33,300 nt of DNA from Candidatus Poseidoniia archaeon. GTDB lineage: Archaea > Thermoplasmatota > Poseidoniia > MGIII > CG-Epi1. This document shows, in pieces, positions 1 to 8,624 of the stretch. Location: positions 1-33,300 of the forward strand of contig JAKURQ010000008.1 in assembly GCA_022449785.1 (NCBI GenBank), given 5' to 3'. The first letter of the stretch is position 1, and every line of letters begins with the position of its first letter. Under the pieces are notes generated by a model. The model did no database searches. It saw only the letters and a program-made list of their open reading frames with translations, and was not told the DNA's origin. Made by a program: the position numbers and the translations under genes.

Positions 1-298
1 AACCGAATGCGGCAGCAATTGGGCCCACGTTACCTAGCAAATCTTTTCCAAGTGGACAAATCTCAAGAGGCAACCCTAATTTTTCCATTGCTGTATTTGC
101 TCCTGCAATGTGATCCACATGACAGTGTGTTGCAATCAATCTAGTAATAATCATATTCTCATGGTTTGCAATTTCTAAGATTCTTTCAATTTCATCCCCT
201 GGATCGAAAAATATAGTTTCTCTACTTTCTTCATCCATAACTAAAGTTGCATTCATAGCTAATGCACCTACTGGAATTTGAACAATTTTAAGCGTCAT
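1..298 (-). CDS. Metallo-beta-lactamase-fold hydrolase, partial (C-terminus outside window)
   Basis: The ATG lies at 298-296 on the minus strand and the frame stays open to the window edge, giving the first 99 residues. The metal-binding signature THCHVDH is visible with H58, H60, D62 and H63, the HxHxDH motif of the metallo-beta-lactamase superfamily, followed by AGA as in glyoxalase II-type hydrolases. The N-terminal strands (about residues 3-32, with FFDPG near 30-34) also resemble that group. A hydroxyacylglutathione hydrolase-like or thioester hydrolase activity is typical of the family, but the substrate cannot be read from this part. The gene begins 6 nt after the stop of the upstream nucleotidyltransferase gene, so the two are probably cotranscribed. 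Confidence 0.85.
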   Translation of the reverse strand, partial: MTLKIVQIPVGALAMNATLVMDEESRETIFFDPGDEIERILEIANHENMIITRLIATHCHVDHIAGANTAMEKLGLPLEICPLGKDLLGNVGPIAAAFG

Positions 299-304
299 AT
301 TTAC

Positions 305-1261
305 CTAAAAACTAATGGTCCCTTTAGGAGATATTAAACTTCGCGTTAAATCATTCTTAAATGAAACATCAGGTCCAATAATACATTCTTCTATCACACT
401 ACCATAACCGCTAACATTTGAAAGAATCACAGATTTTCTAATAACACACTTTTCCATTTCCACACCAGGCCCTATTATGGCGTCAGATCCAATAATACAG
501 TCTTTTAATTTTGCACTTTCATGTATTAGAGCATTTCCACGTATACTTGCACCTTTGTGTGCAGCAGTTCCGTTTTTTCCTAATGACTTAAAATTTGCCT
601 CAAGGTATGATTCTGGTGTTCCTGAGTCAATAAAATAACCTTCAAAAGGAAATCCGTACAATCCATTTCCTGCAACTTTAGGATATATTTCTCTTTCAAT
701 TGAAATTTTCTTGCCAGTAGGAATCATCTCCAATATTTCAGGTTCTAATAGATAATTTCCAGCATTGATTAAGTTTGACAATTCAGTACCCTTCTCAGGT
801 TTCTCTTGAAATTGTGTTATCTGTCCATTCTTTAATTCAACAACACCAAATCTACTTGGATCATCTACTTCCCACAAAGCCAGTGTTCCTTTCGCTCCAG
901 TTTTGACATGCTGCTTCATCATCTTTTCTAAATTTATTGAACTTACTACATCACCATTGAAGACTGCAGTAGTTCCTGTAATATGGTCAAAACAATTTCT
1001 CATTGCACCTCCCGTTCCTAGAGGTTCTTCCTCAGGGACTATAACTATTTTTTTTCCTATATCTTTTCCATCAAAATATTTTTCCATTTCATTTAAACCG
1101 TAGTTTACTGCCAAAATGGCAGTATCAAATGTTTCAGGTAAATTCTTAATCATTCTTTCTACCATAGGTACATTAGCTAAAGGAAGCAATGGTTTCGGTA
1201 TAGTATGTGTTAATGGTCTGAGTCTGGTTCCCAATCCACCAACTAAAATTATTGCTTCCAT
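305..1261 (-). CDS. Sugar-phosphate nucleotidyltransferase (mannose-1-phosphate guanylyltransferase-like)
   Basis: 318 residues. The N-terminal Rossmann-like domain carries the signature GGLGTRLRPLT at residues 8-18, the KP pair at 23-24, a PLGTGGA nucleotide-binding stretch near 80-86, an FNGDV metal-binding strand near 100 and a QFQEKP loop in the middle. The last 80 or so residues show the hexapeptide pattern of a left-handed beta-helix (NALIHESAKL, CIIGSDAIIGPGV, CIIGPDV). This two-domain layout belongs to NDP-sugar pyrophosphorylases that couple a sugar-1-phosphate to NTP, with GDP-mannose or dTDP/UDP-glucose as usual products. Substrate specificity is not certain. A TATA-like element at 1284-1292, about 27 nt upstream of the ATG and overlapping the end of the UbiA gene, suggests its own leaderless promoter within the minus-strand cluster. 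Confidence 0.88.
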   Translation of the reverse strand: MEAIILVGGLGTRLRPLTHTIPKPLLPLANVPMVERMIKNLPETFDTAILAVNYGLNEMEKYFDGKDIGKKIVIVPEEEPLGTGGAMRNCFDHITGTTAVFNGDVVSSINLEKMMKQHVKTGAKGTLALWEVDDPSRFGVVELKNGQITQFQEKPEKGTELSNLINAGNYLLEPEILEMIPTGKKISIEREIYPKVAGNGLYGFPFEGYFIDSGTPESYLEANFKSLGKNGTAAHKGASIRGNALIHESAKLKDCIIGSDAIIGPGVEMEKCVIRKSVILSNVSGYGSVIEECIIGPDVSFKNDLTRSLISPKGTISF

Positions 1262-1283
1262 GCAAATACATTGGGGGCTTGTA

Positions 1284-1292
1284 GATAAATAT
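1284..1292 (-). promoter_or_regulatory. TATA-like box for the nucleotidyltransferase gene
   Basis: On the minus strand this reads ATATTTATC, centred about 27 nt before the ATG at 1261. That is the spacing expected between an archaeal TATA box and the start of a leaderless transcript. It sits at the very end of the upstream UbiA reading frame. Confidence 0.5.
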
Positions 1293-2395
1293 TAAAGTGG
1301 TATGAATTTCAGTACAATTAAGGTATCTATTATCAATCCGAGTACAAAAGTTGCTCCTGCAATTTTTACGAAATGGAAAGCCCAAGCTACATACCATAAA
1401 GGCCAAACAGGGAAAATATTTTCCATATCTTGCTCAATAACTTTTTCCTTTAGATGAGGAGGCAATGCTTCAAATGCAATATCAAATGCCTCTTTTTGTG
1501 TGTCTGGAATTGGATCATTGAATCTATTTATTACATATACTGCTCTAGGTATCGCAAGTACTACTACAGCCATTGCATAATGCCCTTCAATAACACTGAA
1601 AAGGCTTAAAATAAAGAATAGAATGATTGTAAATTGACATACTCTTGAGGCCCACTTCATTCCTATTATGACTGGTAATGTGTAGATGGGTTTGGCATAA
1701 TCTGCCTCATATTTGTCCATATGTTTTCCGATACTCATTGTCATTACTGTTAATCCAAAAGGAATTGAAATTAGGAAGGCATTGTTTAGGGCTGGTGATC
1801 CAAACGATTCACCAGTTAGCGCCATGAATGTTCCACCTACCATTAAGGGTCCGTAGACCAATCCGATAGCGAGTTCGCCTAGCCCTAAGTTCTTTAATCT
1901 TATTGGTTTTGCAACATAAAATATGGAAATTCCTAATCCTGCAAAGACAAAATAGAATATTTCTACTCCGACTTTCTGATAAAAATAAATTGCAATAATC
2001 AAGTCTACTAAATTACATAAAAATATAGCTATCATAAGTCCTTTTGTAGATATTAAATTATCAATTAGAGCGTGTGGCCCATATTCAGTTCTTGGATAGC
2101 CTTTGGTATCAACCCCATGTAAAGTATCAAAGAAATCATTCAACATGTTATTGGCTGCATGAGCTAATATCAGACCAACAACAATAATTCCTCCATCATA
2201 AAACATTAAAGAATTAGGTTCTATAAACTGTAACGCTAGAAGCATCCCAATCATTCCTGCGTAAACATCCATTTCAAAGACATAAGAGCGAGTAATAAGC
2301 ATCCATTTACTAACAATATCTAGGGGCGCGTCTGGTAAAGGATTAGCTGTTTGGTGTATAGTTTTCCATCTTGTCCACAGGCTAGCTTCACTCAT
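1292..2395 (-). CDS. UbiA-family prenyltransferase (MenA-like)
   Basis: Polytopic membrane protein of the UbiA superfamily, which transfers a polyprenyl chain to an aromatic or lipid acceptor. The first Asp-rich motif is clear: NDFFD followed by GVD, about residues 86-96 with the start used here. The NDxxDxxxGxD spacing resembles MenA (1,4-dihydroxy-2-naphthoate prenyltransferase) more than the archaeal lipid enzyme DGGGP synthase. At 367 residues it is longer than the usual 280-310; the extra part is a C-terminal section with a soluble stretch (near PPHLKEKVIEQ) and a last hydrophobic pair. I chose the ATG at 2395 rather than the in-frame ATG at 2434 because it forms an ATGA overlap with the stop of trmY. 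Acceptor identity is inferred. Confidence 0.8.
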   Translation of the reverse strand: MSEASLWTRWKTIHQTANPLPDAPLDIVSKWMLITRSYVFEMDVYAGMIGMLLALQFIEPNSLMFYDGGIIVVGLILAHAANNMLNDFFDTLHGVDTKGYPRTEYGPHALIDNLISTKGLMIAIFLCNLVDLIIAIYFYQKVGVEIFYFVFAGLGISIFYVAKPIRLKNLGLGELAIGLVYGPLMVGGTFMALTGESFGSPALNNAFLISIPFGLTVMTMSIGKHMDKYEADYAKPIYTLPVIIGMKWASRVCQFTIILFFILSLFSVIEGHYAMAVVVLAIPRAVYVINRFNDPIPDTQKEAFDIAFEALPPHLKEKVIEQDMENIFPVWPLWYVAWAFHFVKIAGATFVLGLIIDTLIVLKFIPL

Positions 2396-2961
2396 TTGTG
2401 CGAATCCAGATGGTGATGTATTAAGGTTACACATGCTGAACTTAGCAAACTTTCTTTTCCTAAACTAATTTTTGGTATTTCTTCTAATATTTGCATTTCT
2501 TCATCAGTAGGATCCTTATCATCTCCAAGAATGAAAGTATTTGCATTTTCCATGCTATCAGTTCCATCCTCACTGAGTAAAACAGGATTAGGTAATTTTC
2601 TCAATACTTGTTCCAATCCAATCCTTTCCATGGTGATTCCAGGACTTGTTTCGACTAAACCATTTTCATTTTTATATTTGATAAGTCCATTTCTAATAAG
2701 AGCCGCAGTTGATCTTTCATCAGGGTTTAGATATCTTATTTTTTCCCCACTAAAATGAACTGTTATTGGTGCTCTTGGCGGACCATTCAGAATTAACCAG
2801 ACATCTGTTTCGGTCCTTAATCCATGAGACTTCCAAAGTGCAGCAGTGACACACCTTACCAATACATCTAATCGTCCTGCACCTCCACAAATATCATCTA
2901 ATTTCCAATCTGCTACTGTATGAGCCCGATGACCAATTATTACAAAATTCCTATTTGTCAT
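2392..2961 (-). CDS. trmY: tRNA (pseudouridine(54)-N(1))-methyltransferase TrmY
   Basis: 189 residues, close to the family's usual length of about 190-200. TrmY is a SPOUT-class, SAM-dependent enzyme that methylates pseudouridine 54 in the T-loop of archaeal tRNAs to m1-pseudouridine. Recognition rests on the CGGAGRLDVLVRCV stretch (residues about 25-38) with the following SHGLR, the PDERSTAALI segment, the STPGI-like TSPGITMERIG segment, an FILGDD loop (the SAM-binding knot region) and a C-terminal SSACVTLIHHHLD, which matches the family pattern around the knot. It overlaps the upstream OPT gene and the downstream UbiA gene by ATGA on both sides, so it is translationally coupled in the middle of a three-gene unit. 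Confidence 0.9.
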   Translation of the reverse strand: MTNRNFVIIGHRAHTVADWKLDDICGGAGRLDVLVRCVTAALWKSHGLRTETDVWLILNGPPRAPITVHFSGEKIRYLNPDERSTAALIRNGLIKYKNENGLVETSPGITMERIGLEQVLRKLPNPVLLSEDGTDSMENANTFILGDDKDPTDEEMQILEEIPKISLGKESLLSSACVTLIHHHLDSHK

Positions 2962-5294
2962 TTTTTAGATTTCTTTCGGGTTTTTTTCCTTTTGGGAGAT
3001 TCACCTATCATTTCAGCATCTTGTATTTCCTCTTCAAAATCCCATTCTTCTATTTTTCCAAAATCATCATTATTTGTTTGCCTTAAGCTGAGTGTAGCCA
3101 TTATGAAAGCACCTAATGAGAAAATTCCAATTCCCAACCATAAAGATGGATTTTCAGTCATACCTAAGTAAATTCCTGACACGGCCATTCCAGCTAAACC
3201 AATTCCCATAATAGCTTCACCTGCGATTAGTCCTGATGCGAATAAGATTCCAGGGCCATGTAATTTTTCTTTTGCTTGTTCTAATTCAATAACCTTCTCA
3301 TCTTTGAACAATTCAGGGCGATTTTTCATTAGAGGTTTCTCGAATCTTTTGTCAATATACATTTTAATCATTCCGCCAACAAAAATTGGAATTGTCATTT
3401 TAAGGCTAAGATACATTCCAACTGCTACAGCCATGATTGAGATATTCAACCCTCCCTTTTCATTAATCCACCATTGAGTTGCAGCTACCAATAAACTTCC
3501 AGTAAAGAGGAATGCAGCAATTGCTTCTTCAATAAATCCACCTATTAGGAAAAAGACATATGCAGATATTAGAATATTGACATATTCTTCAGGATGTCTA
3601 AGTGCGATGAGGCAAAATGCAATTCCAGCCCCTAGAAATACCATTGACCAATCCATCCCTCCACCAAGAATTCCATTGGTTATACTAGCCATCAAAAATG
3701 CTTGTGGTGCTTCGAGATCTCCATTGATTATTTGATCAGATAGTAAATTCAAAACAAGAGGGATTGCAACAGCACCTGCTGCAACACCTACAACTTGACC
3801 TATTTGCTGTCGCCAGGGGGTAGCTCCTAAAATATATCCAGTTTTTAAATCTTGTAAATTATCACCAGATATTGCTCCAGCACATGCAACAAATGCAGCC
3901 ACACCAATTACAGCAACTTGTAATTCTGCGGTGTTTTCACCGCCATAAATTAAGCTGTTAACTAGAGCAAAAGTAGTGGCAGTTAGAATAACTACAATGA
4001 TAGTAACTCCAGATAGAGGATTATTGCTACTACCAACAATACCGGCCATGTATCCAGCTACTGCAGCAAATAGGAAACCTGCGGTGAAAATAATTAGTAA
4101 AGATAGAATAGCAGGAAGTAACAAACCCGATACAATCCAAACCATGAAAAACATAGGAATTGCCATTGTAATGCTGGTTATTGCTATTGAACGTGCAGGC
4201 AAATCCTCATCTGTACGTATTTTCTTTACATTCGAAACGTTTGATTTTGTAGCATCAATCATTTCAGTTATACCTTTGATTAGAGCTTCTCTCATTACCA
4301 CTAAAGTATAGAGCCCTCCAACCAGCATGGTCCCGACTCCGACCATCCTTCTTCTACCATTTATATGATTTGCATAATCACCATAATTTACAATTTCACC
4401 GTTCATTGCCGCTGTACTAATTTGTTCTATGAATGCATCTGTAGGATTTAGTAACGTACTGGCAATTGGCATTATTACAAGCGCTCCCAACAGTCCTCCA
4501 AAAAAAACGAAACTTGCGATAGCAGGACCTACTATGTAACCCACACCAAGTAGAGCTGGTGAAAATTCTGCACCCAGATAAAAAGTTGTTTTAGATTTAG
4601 CATATGCCGTAGCTTCGTTTAGCTTTCCACTCAAAGTGTAAAATCCTTGCCACCCGTGCTCCCAAAGCCCAATACTAACTTGTTTTACGGTATTATCGAC
4701 AGTCACCATAAGGGATGAGCATAGTTTGTATACTGCACCGAATGCAATACCAGCAAAAATAGGCATTACTTGTGATCCTCCTTTTTCACCAGCTACTAGT
4801 ACCTCCGCACAAGCGACACCTTCAGGATATGGTAACTTTTCCTTCACTATGAAAATTCTTCTTAAACTAATTGAGAATAGAACTCCAATAGTACCACCAA
4901 CCAACGCAATAATTAATGTTTGAAGGTATGGAAATTCTTCCCAACCAACTTCCCCATTACTTGTTTGATTCATTACTAAAAGTGCAGGTAGAGTAAAAAT
5001 CACACCAGCAGCTAGAGATTCACCTGAAGATACTGCAGTTTGAACCCAATTGTTTTCTAAGATGTTAGTACCTTTTGAAAGATTAGCTCTTTCTAAACTC
5101 CTTAGCGCAGCCATAGATATTACGGCAGCAGGAATGGAAGCACTAACTGTCATTCCAACATACAAGCCAAGGTAAACATTTGCAGACGTTAATAAGACAC
5201 CTAAGATAATTGCTAATATAATTCCTTGAATAGTTATTTCAGGGAGAATTTTATTGGCTGAAACGTATGGTTTATGCGTTTCATTTGAAGACAT
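2958..5294 (-). CDS. OPT-family oligopeptide/metal-chelate transporter
   Basis: 778-residue polytopic membrane protein with many hydrophobic segments along its length. The N-terminal part (TIQGIILAIILGVLLTSANV, then YLGLYVGMTVSASIPAAVIS) is the hallmark of the OPT family first helices, and the motif ILENNWVQTAVSSGESLAAG near residues 78-97 is also typical. Other OPT-like features are LPYPEGVACAEVL near 157 and SGDNLQDLKTGYILGATPWRQQ in the second half. The family includes peptide importers and YSL-type metal chelate importers; the substrate cannot be fixed here. The C-terminus is a cytosolic tail with an acidic patch followed by a Lys/Arg-rich end. It is the first gene of the minus-strand cluster and diverges from alaS across a 78-nt spacer. 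Confidence 0.92.
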   Translation of the reverse strand: MSSNETHKPYVSANKILPEITIQGIILAIILGVLLTSANVYLGLYVGMTVSASIPAAVISMAALRSLERANLSKGTNILENNWVQTAVSSGESLAAGVIFTLPALLVMNQTSNGEVGWEEFPYLQTLIIALVGGTIGVLFSISLRRIFIVKEKLPYPEGVACAEVLVAGEKGGSQVMPIFAGIAFGAVYKLCSSLMVTVDNTVKQVSIGLWEHGWQGFYTLSGKLNEATAYAKSKTTFYLGAEFSPALLGVGYIVGPAIASFVFFGGLLGALVIMPIASTLLNPTDAFIEQISTAAMNGEIVNYGDYANHINGRRRMVGVGTMLVGGLYTLVVMREALIKGITEMIDATKSNVSNVKKIRTDEDLPARSIAITSITMAIPMFFMVWIVSGLLLPAILSLLIIFTAGFLFAAVAGYMAGIVGSSNNPLSGVTIIVVILTATTFALVNSLIYGGENTAELQVAVIGVAAFVACAGAISGDNLQDLKTGYILGATPWRQQIGQVVGVAAGAVAIPLVLNLLSDQIINGDLEAPQAFLMASITNGILGGGMDWSMVFLGAGIAFCLIALRHPEEYVNILISAYVFFLIGGFIEEAIAAFLFTGSLLVAATQWWINEKGGLNISIMAVAVGMYLSLKMTIPIFVGGMIKMYIDKRFEKPLMKNRPELFKDEKVIELEQAKEKLHGPGILFASGLIAGEAIMGIGLAGMAVSGIYLGMTENPSLWLGIGIFSLGAFIMATLSLRQTNNDDFGKIEEWDFEEEIQDAEMIGESPKRKKTRKKSKK

Positions 5295-5344
5295 AATAAT
5301 TACCTAATTCTGAAACCAACATTAATGCTTATGCCCCTCCGTAG

Positions 5345-5352
5345 TTTTTAAG
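5345..5352 (+). promoter_or_regulatory. TATA-like box for alaS
   Basis: TTTTTAAG, centred about 25 nt before the GTG start of alaS. This fits a leaderless transcript beginning at or next to the start codon; no Shine-Dalgarno sequence is present. Confidence 0.5.
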
Positions 5353-5372
5353 CTACTACTCTCTGCCGTTTT

Positions 5373-8087
5373 GTGAGCGAAGGACTTTCACTTAGTTTCT
5401 TTCACGATTCAGGTTTCACTAGACAGACATGTACCAAATGTAAATGTTTCTTCTGGTCTACCATTGAGCGAGAGCTCTGTGGTGATGCTCCTTGTGTAGA
5501 ATATTCATTCATTGGGGAACCTCTTTTTTCAAAATCAATGAATCTTGATGAAGCGCGTGAAGCTTTTCTCAGTTTCTTTGATAAGCATGACCATACTAGA
5601 GTTGGCCGTGCTCCAGTTGTTGCACGTTGGCGCAATGATATTTATCTTTCAATAGCATCAATAGCCGTATTCCAACCTCATGTTACTAGTGGTTCTTCAA
5701 AACCACCAGCAAATCCTTTAGCTATTTCTCAACCTTGTATTCGTTTAAATGATTTGGAATCAGTAGGACGAAGTGGCCGTCATTTGACCACTTTTGAAAT
5801 GATGGCACACCATGCATTTAATGATGAAAATGAAAAGATATACTGGCAAAATCGTACCGTACAACTTTGTCATGAATTTTATACAGAGTTAGGGTTAGAA
5901 GGTTCTAAAATAACATACAAAGAAAATCCTTGGGTAGGAGGAGGTAATGGGGGCGAGGCACTTGAGGTCTTAGCAGGTGGTCTTGAGTTAGCAACATTGG
6001 TTTTCATGGATCTTGAAGAAGATCCTGAGGGCGATATTGAACTTAAAGGAATAAAATTCAAAAGAATGCCTAGATCAATAGTGGATACTGGATATGGTTT
6101 AGAGAGACTAGTTTGGGCCTCTCAAGGCACTCCAACAATATACGAAGCAGTTTTTCCAGAAGCAGTTAAATATTTAACAAATAAAGCAAATTTAGAAGAA
6201 AAATTAGCTTCTTCAGGTTCGTTAATATCTGAGAATGCTAAATTATGCGGTGTTTTATCAGTAGATTATGGTTCGGATTTGACTGAACTAAGACAAATGG
6301 TCCTAAATAGATTAAATTCTTTAGGACACGATTTATCACTTTCTGAGTTTACCTCTACTATTGAACCTCTGGAGAAACTTTTTGCTATAGTAGATCATTC
6401 ACGTGCATTAGCTTTCATGTTTGGAGATGGAATTGTTCCTAGTAATGTTAAGGCTGGATATTTGGCACGTATGGTCCTGAGACGTACAGTTCTTTTGTTG
6501 AAAGATATAGGCGTGCCCGAAGCATTGCCAGAGATGGTTGAGCATCATATCAATCATTTTTCTGAGACCTATCCTGAACTTCAGCAGAACAAGGCACACA
6601 TTTTAGATATGGTGAATTTAGAGATTGATCGTTTCACTCAAACTCTGGAACGCGGCCGTCGTGCAGTTCAAAGAGCTATTGATTCAGGAGGAATAGATCA
6701 AAATAAATTATTGCAATTGTATGATTCACAAGGATTGCCCCCTTCTGTAGTTAGTGATTTCGCTAGTGAGCAAGGCCACACTATTGAAGTACCTGATGGT
6801 TTTCTTGCGATGGTCGCAGATCGCCATCAAGGTGAAACTAAGGCTAAAAAGAAAGTAGATTCTGAAGTAAATGTTGACGCTACGAAATTAGATTTCTATG
6901 ATGATATGGAAAAACGGTCTTTTTCCTCTACGGTTATTTTCTCGGAAAAGAATAAGATAGCTCTGAAAAACACATTATTCTATCCAGAAGGTGGAGGTCA
7001 ATTAGGTGATATCGGAATTATTGAATGGGATGGTAAGAAAAGTAAAGTAGTCGATGTTCAAAAAGTTGGAGATGTGGTTGTTCACCAAATTGAAGGCGAT
7101 GCACCTTCTGTCGGGACTAATATTTCTGGAACTGTAGATGATGAGCACCGCACAGGATTGAGTAGACACCACACAGCTACACATTTGATTGGAGCAGCAG
7201 CTCGAGAGGTATTAGGAAATCACATTTGGCAGGCTGGAGCTTCTAAATCAGTAGATAGAGCACGATTAGATATAACACACCATAGAAGACTAAATCGTGA
7301 TGTCATAGAGTCTATTGAAGCTAAAGTTAATAATCTAATTTTAGCTAATCATTTGGTTACTACTGATTTCTACACACGTGAAGATGCAGATAGGAAGTAT
7401 GGCAATAAGTTGTACCAAGGTGGTGCACCAAAGTACAAGCAAGTTCGAGTCGTAGAAATACCTGATATTGATGCTCAAGCATGTGCAGGTACACATGTAT
7501 CTTCAACATCAAAAGTAGAGGCCGTCAAGGTTTTGAGGACCGAGCGAATACAGGATGGTGTGGAACGTATAGAATTCTCAGCCGGACCAGATGCGATTAA
7601 GGCAGCACAGAAGGAGAGAGCTCTGTTGGAAGAGACTGCTGAAAAGTTAGGAGTTCCGGTTGATCAAGCACCAGCCGCAGCTGAGAAATTTGTGAAAGAG
7701 TGGAAAGAGTTAAGGTCTAAAATCTCATCTCTCGAGAAAGAGTTAGCTACTTTCAAATCATCTAATCTAGAATCCGAAAAAATTGGCAATATTAATTTTT
7801 ATTCAAACAATATGGGCGATACGGATTTCGCAGAGATTCAAAAATTAGTACGTGAGATTACTTCTGACGGCTCTAATATAGCAGCTATAGGTTGTTCTAA
7901 AAACAGTAAAGGAACTGTAATTCTTGCAAGTTCACCTTCTGTAGAAGTTAACTGCGGTTCTATTTTGAAAGAAGCGCTGTCTTCTGTAGGAGGTAGTGGC
8001 GGAGGAAAAGAATCCTATGCACAAGGAGCTTGCTCTGAAACTGAATTAAATAATGCGTTAGAAAAAATTAAAGAATTGCTTACCTAG
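5373..8087 (+). CDS. alaS: Alanyl-tRNA synthetase, archaeal type
   Basis: 904 residues, matching archaeal AlaRS. The start is a GTG: an in-frame TAA lies 8 codons upstream and no ATG fits. The N-terminal extension holds cysteines C20, C23, C25, C36 and C41 with the FFW and EYSFIGEP segments of the archaeal form. The class II core includes FEMMAHHAF (motif 2). The editing domain has both metal-binding pairs, H600-xxx-H604 (HTATH) and C704-xxx-H708 (CAGTH), which clear Ser-tRNA(Ala) and Gly-tRNA(Ala). The DHHA1-type C-terminal domain ends with GGSGGGKESYAQG. It charges tRNA(Ala) in the cytosol. The last 8 nt overlap the convergent CoA-binding protein gene. Confidence 0.95.
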   Translation: MSEGLSLSFFHDSGFTRQTCTKCKCFFWSTIERELCGDAPCVEYSFIGEPLFSKSMNLDEAREAFLSFFDKHDHTRVGRAPVVARWRNDIYLSIASIAVFQPHVTSGSSKPPANPLAISQPCIRLNDLESVGRSGRHLTTFEMMAHHAFNDENEKIYWQNRTVQLCHEFYTELGLEGSKITYKENPWVGGGNGGEALEVLAGGLELATLVFMDLEEDPEGDIELKGIKFKRMPRSIVDTGYGLERLVWASQGTPTIYEAVFPEAVKYLTNKANLEEKLASSGSLISENAKLCGVLSVDYGSDLTELRQMVLNRLNSLGHDLSLSEFTSTIEPLEKLFAIVDHSRALAFMFGDGIVPSNVKAGYLARMVLRRTVLLLKDIGVPEALPEMVEHHINHFSETYPELQQNKAHILDMVNLEIDRFTQTLERGRRAVQRAIDSGGIDQNKLLQLYDSQGLPPSVVSDFASEQGHTIEVPDGFLAMVADRHQGETKAKKKVDSEVNVDATKLDFYDDMEKRSFSSTVIFSEKNKIALKNTLFYPEGGGQLGDIGIIEWDGKKSKVVDVQKVGDVVVHQIEGDAPSVGTNISGTVDDEHRTGLSRHHTATHLIGAAAREVLGNHIWQAGASKSVDRARLDITHHRRLNRDVIESIEAKVNNLILANHLVTTDFYTREDADRKYGNKLYQGGAPKYKQVRVVEIPDIDAQACAGTHVSSTSKVEAVKVLRTERIQDGVERIEFSAGPDAIKAAQKERALLEETAEKLGVPVDQAPAAAEKFVKEWKELRSKISSLEKELATFKSSNLESEKIGNINFYSNNMGDTDFAEIQKLVREITSDGSNIAAIGCSKNSKGTVILASSPSVEVNCGSILKEALSSVGGSGGGKESYAQGACSETELNNALEKIKELLT

Positions 8088-8532
8088 TTTCTACCATTAT
8101 ACATGCATTAATCAGGTATTTTATTCCATCTGTATTAGTCAACCAATTCTCCAATTCAGTACTTTCAGAACCTGGTTGGAACCATAGATGTTTAATCCCT
8201 AGATTAACGATATGCTGAGCGATTTTCATAGCTATAGGAGGAGGTACTACGAAATTAGCAATGTCAGGTAATTTTTCCATCATTTCTATAGAAGTGTATG
8301 CTTTATCACCTTCAATTGTATCTTCTTTGGGATTTATTGGAGTCACGTTGTACCCTTTATTTCTTAAATCTCTGTAAATCTTGTTTCCGTATTTATTCCT
8401 GTCATTTGATGCACCGATAAGGGCAATGCTTGCATTTTCTTCTTTCAATTTTTCTAAAACCATTGTGGATGTTACAAAAACTTCACTTTTTAATGTTTGA
8501 GATTGTTTCTGGGAGAAATTAAATTCTTGCAT
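8080..8532 (-). CDS. CoA-binding (YccU-like) protein
   Basis: 150 residues from the first ATG. The fold signature is IALIGASNDRNKYGNK (about residues 37-52), then GYNVTPINP and FVVPPP, and the end LWFQPGSESTE: the CoA_binding_2 domain found as a stand-alone Rossmann protein and as the CoA-binding part of acyl-CoA synthetases. Its cellular role is not known. The domain usually starts 10-15 residues before the glycine-rich loop, so the ATG at 8463 (codon 24, with TTAAAAAG about 27 nt upstream) could be the real start, giving 127 residues. The longer form begins about 28 nt from the centre of the palindrome at 8551-8570. It converges with alaS with an 8-nt overlap and diverges from topA. Confidence 0.82.
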   Translation of the reverse strand: MQEFNFSQKQSQTLKSEVFVTSTMVLEKLKEENASIALIGASNDRNKYGNKIYRDLRNKGYNVTPINPKEDTIEGDKAYTSIEMMEKLPDIANFVVPPPIAMKIAQHIVNLGIKHLWFQPGSESTELENWLTNTDGIKYLINACIMVETR

Positions 8533-8550
8533 TTTTTTACATTATAAATC

Positions 8551-8570
8551 CGGGGGACTATAGTCCCCCG
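8551..8570. repeat. Perfect 20-bp GC-rich palindrome in the divergent spacer before topA
   Basis: CGGGGGACTATAGTCCCCCG is identical to its own reverse complement over 20 bp. It lies in the 92-nt spacer between the CoA-binding gene (minus) and topA (plus), in otherwise AT-rich sequence. Its ACTATAGT core is about 28 nt from the longer start of the minus-strand gene, so it could overlap a TATA-like element there. It ends about 24 nt before the TATA-like box of topA. The likely role is a dimer-binding operator or a cruciform/hairpin; which one cannot be told from sequence. Confidence 0.85.
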
Positions 8571-8593
8571 TAATTTTCTTTGTTTGGAAAAAG

Positions 8594-8600
8594 ATATTTA
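8594..8600 (+). promoter_or_regulatory. TATA-like box for topA
   Basis: ATATTTA, centred about 28 nt before the topA ATG, consistent with a leaderless or nearly leaderless transcript. Confidence 0.55.
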
Positions 8601-8624
8601 TTCTACCTTTTAGGCGTGTAGTCA

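Noticed and set aside
2396-2434. Longer start of the UbiA-family protein at 2434
   Set aside because: The ATG at 2395 makes an ATGA overlap with trmY, matching the cluster's pattern, and the extra residues have no family match.
3976-4311. Hydrophobic plus-strand frame opposite the OPT transporter
   Set aside because: Membrane-like composition is expected when reading the complement of a transmembrane gene; no start or promoter.
5402-5635. 77-residue antisense frame inside alaS
   Set aside because: Shadow of the strong archaeal AlaRS reading frame; composition does not suggest a gene.
8551-8570. Palindrome as an intrinsic terminator
   Set aside because: It lies between two divergent starts, where no transcript ends, and is not followed by a T-run on the required side.
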